Assembly: GCA_965658745.1 (NCBI GenBank)
Contig: CBFHTK010000002.1
Location: 310,001-374,000, forward strand
Source of the DNA: JAHDFB01 sp965658745
GTDB taxonomy: Bacteria; Bacteroidota; Bacteroidia; Chitinophagales; Saprospiraceae
Direction of reading: 5' to 3'
DNA length: 64,000 nt
Below the pieces are notes generated by a model that worked only from the letters and a program-made list of their open reading frames with translations, had not been told where the DNA came from and made no database searches. A program made the position numbers and the translations under genes. Within the stretch, counting starts at the first letter, position 1; every line of letters begins with the position of its first letter. Of the stretch, positions 1-9,082 are shown in pieces.

Positions 1-2
1 TA

Positions 3-3000
3 TCTTTCACAATTTCAGCGCAGTGCACTGCTTTATTTACATGGAATGATACCGATATTACGATTCAATTCATGGACGAGAGCACGTCTGATCCTTCTGA
101 TCCTATAGTGAGTTGGTCTTGGGATTTTGATGATAACGGAAACACATCTAATCTTCAGAATCCAACTTACACCTTCAGTGAACCTCAAAAATATGACGTT
201 TCGCTAACGATCACGACGCAAAATGGTTGTTCTTCGTCAATCACAATTGAAATTGAAACATGTGTTTTGGCTTTGAATCACACCGTAGGAGCTTGCGATG
301 CTAATGGAAATATTCCTGTTATGCTAACAATCAGCGATATCTATGATAATGCTGACGAAATTGATGTGATTTTGGATGGATCTTCTGTGCCTGGGAGTCC
401 ATTTATGATAGATCAAGAAAATCCAGTTTCTCTAACTGTAGATGTTGCAGGTGATGGTCTGTTGCATACTATTCAAATTCAAAGCTTAGATATTGCAACT
501 TGTGGTCGAACTCTTGACATCACAGTACCAGATTGTAATTCAAATTGTTTTTTATCAAGTCTTCAAGTAGCTTACCCAACAGGAGTAACGCACACGGTAG
601 ATGTTGGTGATGACTTTTTTAGCCCTGTTTCGACTGGAATAATATTGGGTGACGTTGTCAATTTTAATTGGATTGGAGATGGACATAGTACAACCTCCGA
701 TGCTACCACTGGACCTGACTCATGGAATAGTGGGGTTATTAGTATTGGCTCATCTTTCAATGTGAACATTCAGAACCCAGGAATGCATCCATATTACTGC
801 ACACCCCATGGTGGTACAGGTGGTGCGGGAATGAGTGGTGAAATTCTTGCGAACTGTCCGACTGGTACCAATTTGGATTTGGAGGTGAGCTTTAATACTT
901 CGATAGCAAATGCTCAGGGTTTCAATGTATATTATGATNNNNNNNNNNNNNNNNNNNNNNNNNNNNNNNNNNNNNNNNNNNNNNNNNNNNNNNNNNNNNN
1001 NNNNNNNNNNNNNNNNNNNNNNNNNNNNNNNNNNNNNTTTAATCCATCCATTGTAAATATTACAGTTGGAGATCAAGTGGAATGGGTTTGGACAGGAAAC
1101 GTAGCACATACGGCGACATCGGACGCAACAAGCGGCCCAGACAGCTTTGACAGTGGTCTATTAAATAATGGTGCGACCTACTTGAGCCCGATTTTAAGTG
1201 AAGGAGCACATATGTACTATTGTACGCCACATGGCTCACCCGGTGGTAACGGAATGGCTGGTACTATATTCGTATTACCACCGTGCAATGCTCAAGGCGA
1301 GGTGATGGTCAATGTTAGTTTTGACGTTACAAGCAACGGGACAAATGGATACGAAGTTTTAGTTGATGGCACGCAGGCAGGAGTTTTTTCATATGTCGGA
1401 GGATCTGCACAGTCTGCAAATGTACATGTACCAGGTGATGGTATGTCGCACATGATTGAAGTAAAAGATTTGGATGAACCTACTTGCACAGCAAGTACCA
1501 ACATAGTAACGGCGGATTGCAATGGAGGGGGAAATCCAACATGTATGATTGATGTTACTGCATCTGTGTCAGGTGGTTGTGATGCAAACAACGAAGTAGC
1601 AGTTGATCTGACAGTTACAGCATCAGATCAAGGCAGTAACTTCAGTGTATTAGTTGATGGTGCAAGTCAAGGAATTTTTGCCTATACGGGCAGCATAACA
1701 AACGTGAGTATCAATGTCGCTGGAGACGGTCAGAATCATACGATCGTGGTGACAGATGATATTGATTCTGCTTGTACAGCAAGTACTACAGTCACAACGC
1801 CAGATTGCCTTTCTGGGTGTAATATTTCGCAGATTGACGTATCATTTGGAGTAAATACAACGCACATTGTTCAGGTTCAAGATTTTGAGTTTATTCCAGA
1901 TTCTCTTGAAATTTTAGTTGGAGATACTGTACTTTTTGATTGGGTAGGTAATATACCTCATACAGCTACATCTGATGCAGCTATTGGCCCAAATAGTTTT
2001 GATAGTGGCCTACTTGGTTTGGGATCCATGTTTGAATTTGTACCATCTGCTACTGGAGACCTTCCGTACTATTGTATTCCTCATGGTGCTCCAGGAGGAA
2101 TCGGCATGGCAGGCAATATAGCAGTATCTGCAGCTTGCTTGGCAGGCAATGCAGTTTTAAACATTTCTGTACAATCAGAGGGGTCAAGTGGCCAGGGCTT
2201 TAATTTAAGTTTAGATGGAGACCTGCTTCCCGAGAGTCCTCTAGATTTTGATCCTTCTGGCATATCGAATGGAACGATTTTAGTTCCAGGAGATAGTATG
2301 CAGCATCTGTTAGTTGTTTCTGATGTCGATAATGTACTGTGTCTTGATTCAATATCTTTTATATCCCCATTATGCTCAAGTAATTTTTGTGAGATAAGCG
2401 TAAGTAGTGTTGAGTTCGATAATTGCGAAGGTGCAACAGTCGGTATCAATATAGACTTCACATCATCTCAAGGACAAGAAGGCTATAATATCTATATTGA
2501 TGGCAATCTACTTTCTGCGAATCCAGTATTTACAGATGACCAAGGAAATGGTAATTTGAGTGGAATAATATCAGGAACTGGTGATGATATCGAAGTTGTT
2601 GTCAATAATATCCTTGATCCTAGCTGCTCTGATACATTGGTTGTGACAACTCCTGATTGCGAAGTTCCATGTCTCATATCGGAGGCTGTGGTTGCCGCTG
2701 GGAAAAGTATTCACATAGTTGAGGTGAGAGATTTTGATTTCTTTCCAAAAGATATTGAGGTCTTTCTCGGAGACACTGTAAGGTTTATATGGACAGGCTT
2801 GATACCACATACCACAACTTCGGATGCGACTTCTGGAATTGATGTGTGGGATAGTGGATTATTTGGTCAAGGTTATATCTACGATGTAGTTATCCAGGAA
2901 TTGGGCACACACTTATATTATTGTAAGCCACATGGAGGACCAAACGGCATAGGAATGGCTGGATCTATTGTAGCAAATGAGCGATGTGATAATGGAGATT

Positions 3001-5366
3001 GGAGTACTAACTATTCGTTTAATGTTTCAGCGGGCAGCCCTTTAGGATACAATATTTTCGTAGACGGTATTCTTTGGAGTTCGACTCCGATTCCATATAT
3101 GGATGCGGTGGGATTTAATGAAGGTGTCGTATCGATACCAGGCGATGGGATGAATCATCTTGTAACTTTCCAAGATGAACAGACCGACTTTTGTGCTTTT
3201 ACCACGAATGCTGTTTCTGAAGTATGTGAGATACCTTGTACGATCGATGCCTTAGTAGCCAAAATTGGCACTGATATAATTCATGAAATAGAAGTAAGAG
3301 ATTTTGACTTTTTTCCTAGTGAAACAACCGCTAGAGTAGGAGAAACTATTCGGTTCAGATGGACAGGTGATGTGCCGCATACATCAAATTCAGATGCAAT
3401 TTCTGGTGTAGATAGTTGGGAGAGTGGACTACTGTCCAAAGGAGATACTTTTGATATTGTGCTTAGTACAATTGGGGAGCATCCTTATTATTGCGTTCCC
3501 CACGGAGGTCCAGGAGGAATAGGGCAATCAGGCTTAATTTATGTACTTCCTGCTTGTCAAGAAGACGAACAAGTTGTTCATCTGAGTTTTATCGCAAATG
3601 GTGGCAGTCCGGATGGGTTTAATGTCTTTCTAGATGGAATGCCTTTTGCCGACTTACTTCCATATGAAGAAACGGACGGAGAGAATAACATATATATTCA
3701 GTTTCCAGCAGATGGTTTGGAGCATACGATTACGATTCAAGACGTTGATGATCTAGTCTGTGCAGCTTCCACAAACTATATATCTGAAGATTGCTCAAGT
3801 GAGTGTGAAATAGCTGGACTCAACTATGAGTTAATCAAGCAAAAGTATATAGTAGAAGTAAGAGATTTTGACTATTTACCTTTGAATATTACGGTTGAGG
3901 TCGGAGATACTATCTTATTCGATTGGGTAGGGGATGTGCCACATACAGTAACATCTGATGCTGTGGATGGATCATCTTCGTTTAGTTCAGGCTTATTGCA
4001 AAAAGGTGAACAATGGATCCTCATTCTCGAAGAAATTGGACAGCATCCTTATTATTGTATTCCTCACGGAGGACCAGGTGGAATAGGAATGGCAGGAACA
4101 ATCACTGTCGTCGATCCTTGTGATGACGAAGAAGTGTATGCGGCATTTTCGTTCTCTACAAGCAGACTATCAGGAGCTTACGATGTGGTTTTGAATGGAA
4201 ATGAGTTCCTTACAGATGTCTCATACTCAGGTAATCCACTGAATACTTTTACCTTAGCGCTACCTGCTGACAATAGCAATATTACTGTTGAAGTTATAGA
4301 TAATGTAGATAGTGACTGTTTTACCAAACTTGACATTTTAGGAATTAATTGTAGTGACCCTTGCTTTGCTACGAGTGCGAATTATACATATGATATTGAC
4401 TTTTCAATGCTAGAAGTTAAATTTTCTGATAATAGTACAGGAAATATTATCTCACGCATGTGGAATTTTGGAGATGGAAATACAAGTTCTGATACCAATC
4501 CTTCACACACCTTCGATGAACCATTGGTTTACGAAGTTTGTCTAGGGGTAGTTGATGATCAGGGATGTGAAGACACCTTCTGCGACAAAGTGCGTTTTTC
4601 CGATGAAGTGTGCATAGCGGGATTTGAATTTATTCAGAATGATCTAGATTTTACCTTTATAAATACATCTGACTATGAAGATCCAAATACTGAGGTATTA
4701 TGGACCTTTGGAGATGGGTCGACTTCAGCAGATGTTGACACAGCAATGCATACATTCAATTTAGGTGTCTATACAGTTTGTGTGGAGATAAGCTCTGATA
4801 GTTGTTTTGCGACTTATTGCCAAGACATCGACTTATCAGACCCCTGTTTGTTGGTAAGTCCAGACTTTGAGGCAAATTACGATGGTTCAAGTATGCTTGT
4901 AGAATTTATAGATTTAACAAGTGGATTGCCTGATAGTTGGCTGTGGGGTTTTGGAGATGGAATCATAAGTACAGAACAGAATCCGTCACACACTTATGAC
5001 ACTTTTGGAGAGTATAACGTTTGTCTATTTGTGCAAGAATCTGAAAACAACTGCAGTAAGTCGCTGTGTCGTAAGATTGTAGTAGGAACAACTGGCCTTA
5101 AAGAAGTAGAGCGATATAAAACAGTCAAGGTTTATCCAAACCCTTCAAGGAACGGTTCTAAGGTAATCATGAGTGGTTTTCTACCTTCAGACCAAGGTCA
5201 ACTTGCAAAAGTGACAATTCTTACGATACAAGGTCAGAAACTTTATGAATTTAGTGATATTATCAGAGAGGATATGCCTATTGATACCTCTACAGGTTCT
5301 GGCGTGTTAATCGTAAATATTACCACGGCAAGAAACAAATACAGTATACTATTAGTTAAGCAATAA
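3..5366 (+). CDS. Giant secreted multi-cupredoxin protein with PKD domains and T9SS sorting domain (5' end outside window)
   Basis: The frame is open to the left edge, so the start lies outside the window. Visible order: one PKD domain (to about nt 240), then six cupredoxin (plastocyanin-like) domains alternating with Cys-bounded beta modules, then three PKD domains with FGDG motifs (about 4390-5090), then a T9SS type A sorting domain starting at VYPNPS (about 5130). Each cupredoxin shows the type 1 copper ligand set: a His in a GxxPHT-like stretch, Cys in YYC, His in PHG, and Met in GMxG. The ligand Cys codons lie at 798, 1222, 2073, 2922, 3492 and 4056. Domain 5 has GQSG instead of GMAG. 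The protein should be exported through the outer membrane by T9SS and either released or anchored to the cell surface. Copper binding is inferred from ligands; the function (electron carrier, copper store or adhesin) is unknown. Domain 2 is partly lost in the sequence gap. Confidence 0.9.
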   Translation, partial: SFTISAQCTALFTWNDTDITIQFMDESTSDPSDPIVSWSWDFDDNGNTSNLQNPTYTFSEPQKYDVSLTITTQNGCSSSITIEIETCVLALNHTVGACDANGNIPVMLTISDIYDNADEIDVILDGSSVPGSPFMIDQENPVSLTVDVAGDGLLHTIQIQSLDIATCGRTLDITVPDCNSNCFLSSLQVAYPTGVTHTVDVGDDFFSPVSTGIILGDVVNFNWIGDGHSTTSDATTGPDSWNSGVISIGSSFNVNIQNPGMHPYYCTPHGGTGGAGMSGEILANCPTGTNLDLEVSFNTSIANAQGFNVYYDXXXXXXXXXXXXXXXXXXXXXXXXXXXXXXXXXFNPSIVNITVGDQVEWVWTGNVAHTATSDATSGPDSFDSGLLNNGATYLSPILSEGAHMYYCTPHGSPGGNGMAGTIFVLPPCNAQGEVMVNVSFDVTSNGTNGYEVLVDGTQAGVFSYVGGSAQSANVHVPGDGMSHMIEVKDLDEPTCTASTNIVTADCNGGGNPTCMIDVTASVSGGCDANNEVAVDLTVTASDQGSNFSVLVDGASQGIFAYTGSITNVSINVAGDGQNHTIVVTDDIDSACTASTTVTTPDCLSGCNISQIDVSFGVNTTHIVQVQDFEFIPDSLEILVGDTVLFDWVGNIPHTATSDAAIGPNSFDSGLLGLGSMFEFVPSATGDLPYYCIPHGAPGGIGMAGNIAVSAACLAGNAVLNISVQSEGSSGQGFNLSLDGDLLPESPLDFDPSGISNGTILVPGDSMQHLLVVSDVDNVLCLDSISFISPLCSSNFCEISVSSVEFDNCEGATVGINIDFTSSQGQEGYNIYIDGNLLSANPVFTDDQGNGNLSGIISGTGDDIEVVVNNILDPSCSDTLVVTTPDCEVPCLISEAVVAAGKSIHIVEVRDFDFFPKDIEVFLGDTVRFIWTGLIPHTTTSDATSGIDVWDSGLFGQGYIYDVVIQELGTHLYYCKPHGGPNGIGMAGSIVANERCDNGDWSTNYSFNVSAGSPLGYNIFVDGILWSSTPIPYMDAVGFNEGVVSIPGDGMNHLVTFQDEQTDFCAFTTNAVSEVCEIPCTIDALVAKIGTDIIHEIEVRDFDFFPSETTARVGETIRFRWTGDVPHTSNSDAISGVDSWESGLLSKGDTFDIVLSTIGEHPYYCVPHGGPGGIGQSGLIYVLPACQEDEQVVHLSFIANGGSPDGFNVFLDGMPFADLLPYEETDGENNIYIQFPADGLEHTITIQDVDDLVCAASTNYISEDCSSECEIAGLNYELIKQKYIVEVRDFDYLPLNITVEVGDTILFDWVGDVPHTVTSDAVDGSSSFSSGLLQKGEQWILILEEIGQHPYYCIPHGGPGGIGMAGTITVVDPCDDEEVYAAFSFSTSRLSGAYDVVLNGNEFLTDVSYSGNPLNTFTLALPADNSNITVEVIDNVDSDCFTKLDILGINCSDPCFATSANYTYDIDFSMLEVKFSDNSTGNIISRMWNFGDGNTSSDTNPSHTFDEPLVYEVCLGVVDDQGCEDTFCDKVRFSDEVCIAGFEFIQNDLDFTFINTSDYEDPNTEVLWTFGDGSTSADVDTAMHTFNLGVYTVCVEISSDSCFATYCQDIDLSDPCLLVSPDFEANYDGSSMLVEFIDLTSGLPDSWLWGFGDGIISTEQNPSHTYDTFGEYNVCLFVQESENNCSKSLCRKIVVGTTGLKEVERYKTVKVYPNPSRNGSKVIMSGFLPSDQGQLAKVTILTIQGQKLYEFSDIIREDMPIDTSTGSGVLIVNITTARNKYSILLVKQ
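939..1037. other. Assembly gap (99 N)
   Basis: The run of N sits inside the repetitive multi-cupredoxin gene and keeps the reading frame. Equivalent spans elsewhere in the protein, from the VD of one beta module to the next FxP of a cupredoxin, are about 80 residues, while the gap holds only 33 codons. The true missing sequence is therefore probably longer than the N run. Confidence 0.95.
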
Positions 5367-5427
5367 TGATACATCAGAAGAATCAAGTCACTATTATCTC
5401 AAGTTTTATATATTGCATGTTCTAGCG

Positions 5428-5465
5428 ATTGTCTAGCTTACTATTTTAGAAAATTGCTAGACAAT
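5428..5465. repeat. Inverted repeat downstream of the multi-cupredoxin gene
   Basis: ATTGTCTAGC and GCTAGACAAT are perfect 10-bp inverted copies separated by 18 bases. The position 60 bp after the stop codon fits an mRNA 3' hairpin, but no T-run follows. Confidence 0.5.
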
Positions 5466-5523
5466 TTCTGGGATAATCTTGCCTTTTATCTGCACTAGAT
5501 AGAGACTGACAGTAGACTATTTT

Positions 5524-5535
5524 GGGCGTAAGCCT
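5524..5535 (+). repeat. Dispersed hairpin GGGC-GTAA-GCCT (copy a)
   Basis: Intergenic copy preceded by TTTT. The last pair of the core is imperfect (GCCT). One of eight copies of the same core in the window. Confidence 0.7.
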
Positions 5536-5812
5536 AATCTTCAATGAAGTAATATACAAAGCACTTAATAGTTTACCAGTATTCTTAGTCTTAAATATCA
5601 TGTGTACTTCCTAAACGAACCATATTTATTTAATCATCATTCTTAGTATTTTGCACTTGAATTATTGATATGTCTAGATCAAGTTAGTGCAGACTCAATC
5701 TCTACCTTATGGTTTTCTGGAAGCTTCCTTAGATTTAGTTGCTCAGGGGAAAAAGGATAAAACACTTTTGTGACAGACTGATTCAGTTGAGATTTTGATG
5801 GATTGAAACACT

Positions 5813-5820
5813 TAATTTTG
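5813..5820 (+). promoter_or_regulatory. Putative Bacteroidota -7 element TAATTTTG
   Basis: It matches TAnnTTTG and lies about 50 bases before the first lipoprotein start. A TTTTG ends at 5797, but spacing is shorter than the usual 19 or so, so the -33 assignment is weak. Confidence 0.35.
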
Positions 5821-5872
5821 GTTGGGCCTTTTAAATTATTGAACTTAGTAACAGAATTAATGAGATGTTTTT

Positions 5873-6604
5873 ATGAAACCAATTCTTTTGACCATTTTGA
5901 CCTTGCTGACTTTATTAGGGTTTCAATATTCCTGTACGCATGATCCATTCATAGTTGATGACTTCGAACCAGATCCGAACGATACTATGGAAGTTGATAC
6001 TGTGATTGTCGGTGTGCCATGCGATACAACTGTAGTCTATTTCCAGAAGGATATTTTACCGATATTGATTGGAAGCTGTGCATTCTCAGGTTGTCACGAC
6101 GCTGCTACAGCTACTGAGGGGGTAATTTTGGATTCATACGGTAATGTTATTAATACTGCAGATGTAAAAGCTTTTAATCTTGATGATTCAGAATTATATG
6201 AAGTCATCACAGAGACTGATCCCGATAAGGTGATGCCTCCAACCGGGAAGCTAGACAATGAACAGATTAATCTAATCACCTTATGGATTCTTCAAGGTGC
6301 TGAAAATCTGGAATGCGACGAAGAAGAAGTAGAGTGCATAACAGAGAATACCACATATAGTGGATATGTCAAAGGTATATTTAATACAACATGCAATGGT
6401 TGTCATAGTGCAACTGTTGCCTCTGGTGAAATTGTACTTGACAACTACCAAGACGTCAAGAGCGTGGTTAATACTGGTAGATTATATGGAGCTATTAATT
6501 GGGATACAGGTTTCAGTAACATGCCTAAGAATCAAAGCAAGTTGGACTCTTGTACTATTGCTAAATTAAAAACATGGATAGATGAAGGCGCTCAAAACAA
6601 TTAG
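5873..6604 (+). CDS. Two-haem c-type cytochrome lipoprotein (PSCyt1-like)
   Basis: A lipoprotein signal ends at Cys21 (QYSC). Two related halves each carry a haem-c site followed by a conserved MPP/MPK region: C69-x4-C74-H75 (CAFSGCH, one or two residues longer than the classical CxxCH but common in this family) and C174-x2-C177-H178 (CNGCH). The late Met residues in KVMPPTGK and SNMPKN are candidate axial ligands. The protein probably sits on a membrane in the periplasm or at the surface as an electron carrier. It is the first gene of a tight run through 8828 and overlaps the next gene by 23 bases, indicating translation coupling. It follows the multi-cupredoxin gene by 0.5 kb, suggesting but not proving a shared redox role. 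Confidence 0.85.
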   Translation: MKPILLTILTLLTLLGFQYSCTHDPFIVDDFEPDPNDTMEVDTVIVGVPCDTTVVYFQKDILPILIGSCAFSGCHDAATATEGVILDSYGNVINTADVKAFNLDDSELYEVITETDPDKVMPPTGKLDNEQINLITLWILQGAENLECDEEEVECITENTTYSGYVKGIFNTTCNGCHSATVASGEIVLDNYQDVKSVVNTGRLYGAINWDTGFSNMPKNQSKLDSCTIAKLKTWIDEGAQNN

Positions 6605-6950
6605 TTTGGTATTGACGATCATAGTTGCTACTACTGGATGCTACTACGATGTGGAGGAAGAGTTATATCCGTCAATTGAATGTCAGACGATGGAAATGAG
6701 TTATGAAAATGATATACTTCCAATTATTGAATCTACCTGCTATGGCTGCCATAACACCGTTGCTAAATTCGGAAACATTATTTTAGAAGGATATAGTCAA
6801 CTATTAAAGCATGTTGATGATGGTTCGCTCTTGAGTGTGATCAGGCATTCGGCAGGTTTCTCGCCTATGCCAAAAAACGGTGCTAAACTTTTAGAATGCG
6901 AAATTGAGAAGATTGAAGCATGGGTTGCAGACGGTGCATTGAATAATTAA
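6582..6950 (+). CDS. Single-haem c-type cytochrome lipoprotein
   Basis: The lipobox Cys is residue 20 (TTGC). One haem site C53-YG-C56-H57 and a later FSPMPKNGAK motif match the second half of the preceding protein, so the two probably arose by duplication. The C-terminus (WVADGALNN) also mirrors that of its neighbour (WIDEGAQNN). The start codon lies inside the upstream gene, which fixes it as coupled. Expected to be an anchored periplasmic electron carrier. Confidence 0.85.
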   Translation: MKALKTISLVLTIIVATTGCYYDVEEELYPSIECQTMEMSYENDILPIIESTCYGCHNTVAKFGNIILEGYSQLLKHVDDGSLLSVIRHSAGFSPMPKNGAKLLECEIEKIEAWVADGALNN

Positions 6951-6966
6951 TCTAAAAAAAAGCAAA

Positions 6967-7368
6967 ATGAAAAAGGTATTACTTGTGTTATTGGCGCTCG
7001 CTGCACTTGGTGCTGGAATCGGTTTTTATATGTTCAATAAACCTCTGACTAGCACTCAATCGATGAAAACAGATCACAAGATCCAAGCTAACGCTCTGCT
7101 TACTGCCTTCGAAGAAAATGAAATTGAAGCTAATGCTAAGTACTTAGATAAGGTTATTGAAATGACTGGAGAAATAGATAAAGTCGAAATCAAAGACGAA
7201 AAAACTAGTGTTTATATAGCTACGGACAATCCACTTTCTAGTATCATTTTTCAGTTAGAACAGCCGTTGGAGGATTTGTCGGAAGGTCAAGTTGTTACCT
7301 TAAAGGGTATCTGCACAGGATACTTGATGGATGTAGTTCTAGTAAGAGCTGTGTTGATCAAAAACTAA
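6967..7368 (+). CDS. OB-fold protein of the tRNA_anti-like type
   Basis: 133 residues with an N-terminal membrane or signal segment (residues 4-22) and a domain beginning around KYLDKVIEMTGEIDKVE, followed by a block ending in LKGICTGYLMDVVL. That pattern is typical of the tRNA_anti-like OB-fold family, which is extracytoplasmic despite the name and has no settled function. It lies 16 bases after the haem lipoprotein and 31 before the YceI gene, so it is most likely co-transcribed. Confidence 0.7.
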   Translation: MKKVLLVLLALAALGAGIGFYMFNKPLTSTQSMKTDHKIQANALLTAFEENEIEANAKYLDKVIEMTGEIDKVEIKDEKTSVYIATDNPLSSIIFQLEQPLEDLSEGQVVTLKGICTGYLMDVVLVRAVLIKN

Positions 7369-7399
7369 ACTATTAAGTAAAATTCAAAAATAGAGAAAA

Positions 7400-7954
7400 A
7401 TGAAAAAAGTAATCATCATTACATTTATTGCAGCATTTGCTATAGTTAACGTAAACGCACAAAAGTACTTTACTAAAACAGGTCAAATATCTTTTTTTAG
7501 TAGCACTCCGATCGAAAATATAGAAGCAGTAACCAATAGTGCTTCAACCGTTTACGATTCAGAAACTGGAAAAATTCAGTGGGCAGTATTAATTAAGTCT
7601 TTCGAGTTTGAAAAGGCATTGATGCAAGAGCATTTCAATGAAAATTATATGGAAAGTAGTAAGTATCCCAAGGCTACATTTAAAGGTGAGATTAAGGACT
7701 TTGAAAATCTTAATCTAGAAACAGACGGTACATATGTTGTTGAGGTGGTTGGCGATTTGACAATTCATGGTGTGACCAAACCAATAAAATCCAAAGCTAA
7801 GTTTAAAGTGTTGGAGGATAAGATAACAGCAAGTTCTGATCTCAATGTTTTGGTCGCAGACTACAAGATTGATGTGCCAGCTGTTGTGAAGGAGAACATT
7901 GCGAAAGAAATTGAAATTAGTATAAAAACTGAATATGAACTTCTCGATAGATAG
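7400..7954 (+). CDS. YceI-like periplasmic protein
   Basis: A cleavable signal (ends near NVNAQ, residue 21) precedes a YceI domain: YFTKTGQISFFSSTP at the start, the central EHFNENYMESSKYPKATFKG block, and GDLTIHGVTKPI near residue 120. YceI proteins form a lipocalin-like barrel that binds isoprenoid lipids. In Bacteroidota they often sit beside cytochromes and DUF5777 proteins, as here. The next gene starts within a few bases of this stop. Confidence 0.88.
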   Translation: MKKVIIITFIAAFAIVNVNAQKYFTKTGQISFFSSTPIENIEAVTNSASTVYDSETGKIQWAVLIKSFEFEKALMQEHFNENYMESSKYPKATFKGEIKDFENLNLETDGTYVVEVVGDLTIHGVTKPIKSKAKFKVLEDKITASSDLNVLVADYKIDVPAVVKENIAKEIEISIKTEYELLDR

Positions 7955-7958
7955 TAAT

Positions 7959-8828
7959 ATGTTAAGGTTGGCCCTAATTTTAATTATTGCTGCTTTTGCT
8001 GCTACTGCAAATGCGCAAGAGGATGATCTACTAGCATTGCTTGGTGAAGAAGAGGTAACCGATTTTACATATGCTACTTTTAAGGCAAATCGGATTATCA
8101 ATCTTCATTCGGTGGAGAATACTGCTAGAGGAGTACTTGACATTAAGATTTCACATAGATTTGGTTTTCTGAACAGTGGAATTTCTGACCTCTTCGGTCT
8201 TGATCAAGCAAGTATTCGTATAGGCGCTGACTATGGAATTACAAAGCGTCTTATGGTGGGATTTGGTCGATCAAGTTATGAAAAGACTTACGATGGTTTT
8301 CTGAAGTACAAAATCCTACGGCAGAGTAGTGGAGCTAAAACAATGCCTGTGACAGCTTCTTTTCTAGCCACTACAGCAATCAAGACGATTCCTTTTCAGA
8401 ACCCTGATCGGGAGAATTATTTTTCATCTCGTATGTATTATACTTTTCAAGTATTAATCGGAAGGAAGTTTAGTGAGTCAATAAGCGTGCAACTTTCACC
8501 AACTGTAGTCCATCGTAATCTCGTGCGAACTTCCTCTGAGGCCAATGATGTCTACAGCTTGGGCGCTGGTGGACGTTTGAAGCTTACAAAGAGAACCTCA
8601 CTTAATCTCGAGTATGTTTATGTACTGCCCAACCAATTGGCGCCAGGTTATCGAAATAGTTTTAGTGTAGGGTTCGATATTGAGACTGGTGGACATGTCT
8701 TTCAGTTACATTTTACAAACAGCACATCTATGATTGAAAAGGGCTATATAGCAGAAACTGTTGGAAATTGGCTTAACGGTGATGTACACTTTGGATTCAA
8801 TGTCAGTCGCGTTTTCACGGTAAATTAG
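7959..8828 (+). CDS. DUF5777-type outer-membrane beta-barrel protein
   Basis: I chose ATG 7959 because it gives a clean signal peptide (MLRLALILIIAAFAATANAQ); an in-frame start at 7935 inside the YceI gene would add eight polar residues. The mature part has the DUF5777 hallmarks: NLHSVENTARGVLDIKISHRFG near the N-terminus and alternating aromatic beta strands ending in GFNVSRVFTV. Expected in the outer membrane. It closes the operon of two haem lipoproteins, OB-fold protein and YceI protein. Role unknown. Confidence 0.82.
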   Translation: MLRLALILIIAAFAATANAQEDDLLALLGEEEVTDFTYATFKANRIINLHSVENTARGVLDIKISHRFGFLNSGISDLFGLDQASIRIGADYGITKRLMVGFGRSSYEKTYDGFLKYKILRQSSGAKTMPVTASFLATTAIKTIPFQNPDRENYFSSRMYYTFQVLIGRKFSESISVQLSPTVVHRNLVRTSSEANDVYSLGAGGRLKLTKRTSLNLEYVYVLPNQLAPGYRNSFSVGFDIETGGHVFQLHFTNSTSMIEKGYIAETVGNWLNGDVHFGFNVSRVFTVN

Positions 8829-8895
8829 TATGTTCAAATCGAAGGAACGATTCGTGAAGGAGTTTCTTTTGTTTGTGATATAGACAAGTGCTGAA

Positions 8896-8915
8896 CTGAA
8901 AACTTCTGTTTTCAG
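8896..8915. repeat. Perfect 8-bp hairpin
   Basis: CTGAAAAC-TTCT-GTTTTCAG. First of several tight palindromes between the DUF5777 gene and the tRNA pair; no T-run follows. Confidence 0.6.
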
Positions 8916-9006
8916 CGTTCATAAGGCATAATCTAAAATTTTAATAAAGGATTGCCTTGCTATGCTACGCCGATCCTAGTAGGGGGGCTGACATTTCTAC
9001 AAAGCT

Positions 9007-9033
9007 TCAGAAGTCTTCACTTCTGACTTTTTT
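9007..9033 (+). terminator. Rho-independent terminator, + strand
   Basis: TCAGAAGT-CTTC-ACTTCTGA followed by CTTTTTTT. It probably ends the transcript of the lipoprotein/YceI/DUF5777 operon. Confidence 0.75.
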
Positions 9034-9037
9034 GCGT

Positions 9038-9080
9038 GTTCAATACCGAATTTAAGGCTTCGCCTTGTTCGGTATTGAAC
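9038..9080. repeat. Nested palindrome
   Basis: Outer arms GTTCAATACCGAA and TTCGGTATTGAAC (13 bp) enclose an inner hairpin AAGGC-TTC-GCCTT at 9054-9066. Read on the minus strand, the inner loop is C-GAA-G, an unusually stable DNA mini-hairpin. Confidence 0.7.
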
Positions 9081-9082
9081 AT

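Larger units (their letters stand above)
5367..5872. other. Gene-free stretch upstream of the haem-c lipoprotein operon
   Basis: No open frame of note is present. It holds a 10-bp inverted repeat (5428-5437 with 5456-5465) just after the cupredoxin gene, which could be a weak terminator without a T-run, a copy of the GGGC-GNAA hairpin at 5524, and a -7-like element at 5813. Confidence 0.6.

Noticed and set aside
572..2810. Several open frames on the minus strand opposite the cupredoxin gene
   Set aside because: They lie wholly within a gene with strong domain support, have no signal sequence or motif, and follow from its repetitive composition.
585..4107. Cupredoxin repeats as an assembly duplication
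   Set aside because: The six domains differ at most positions outside the copper motifs, so they are old, real repeats.
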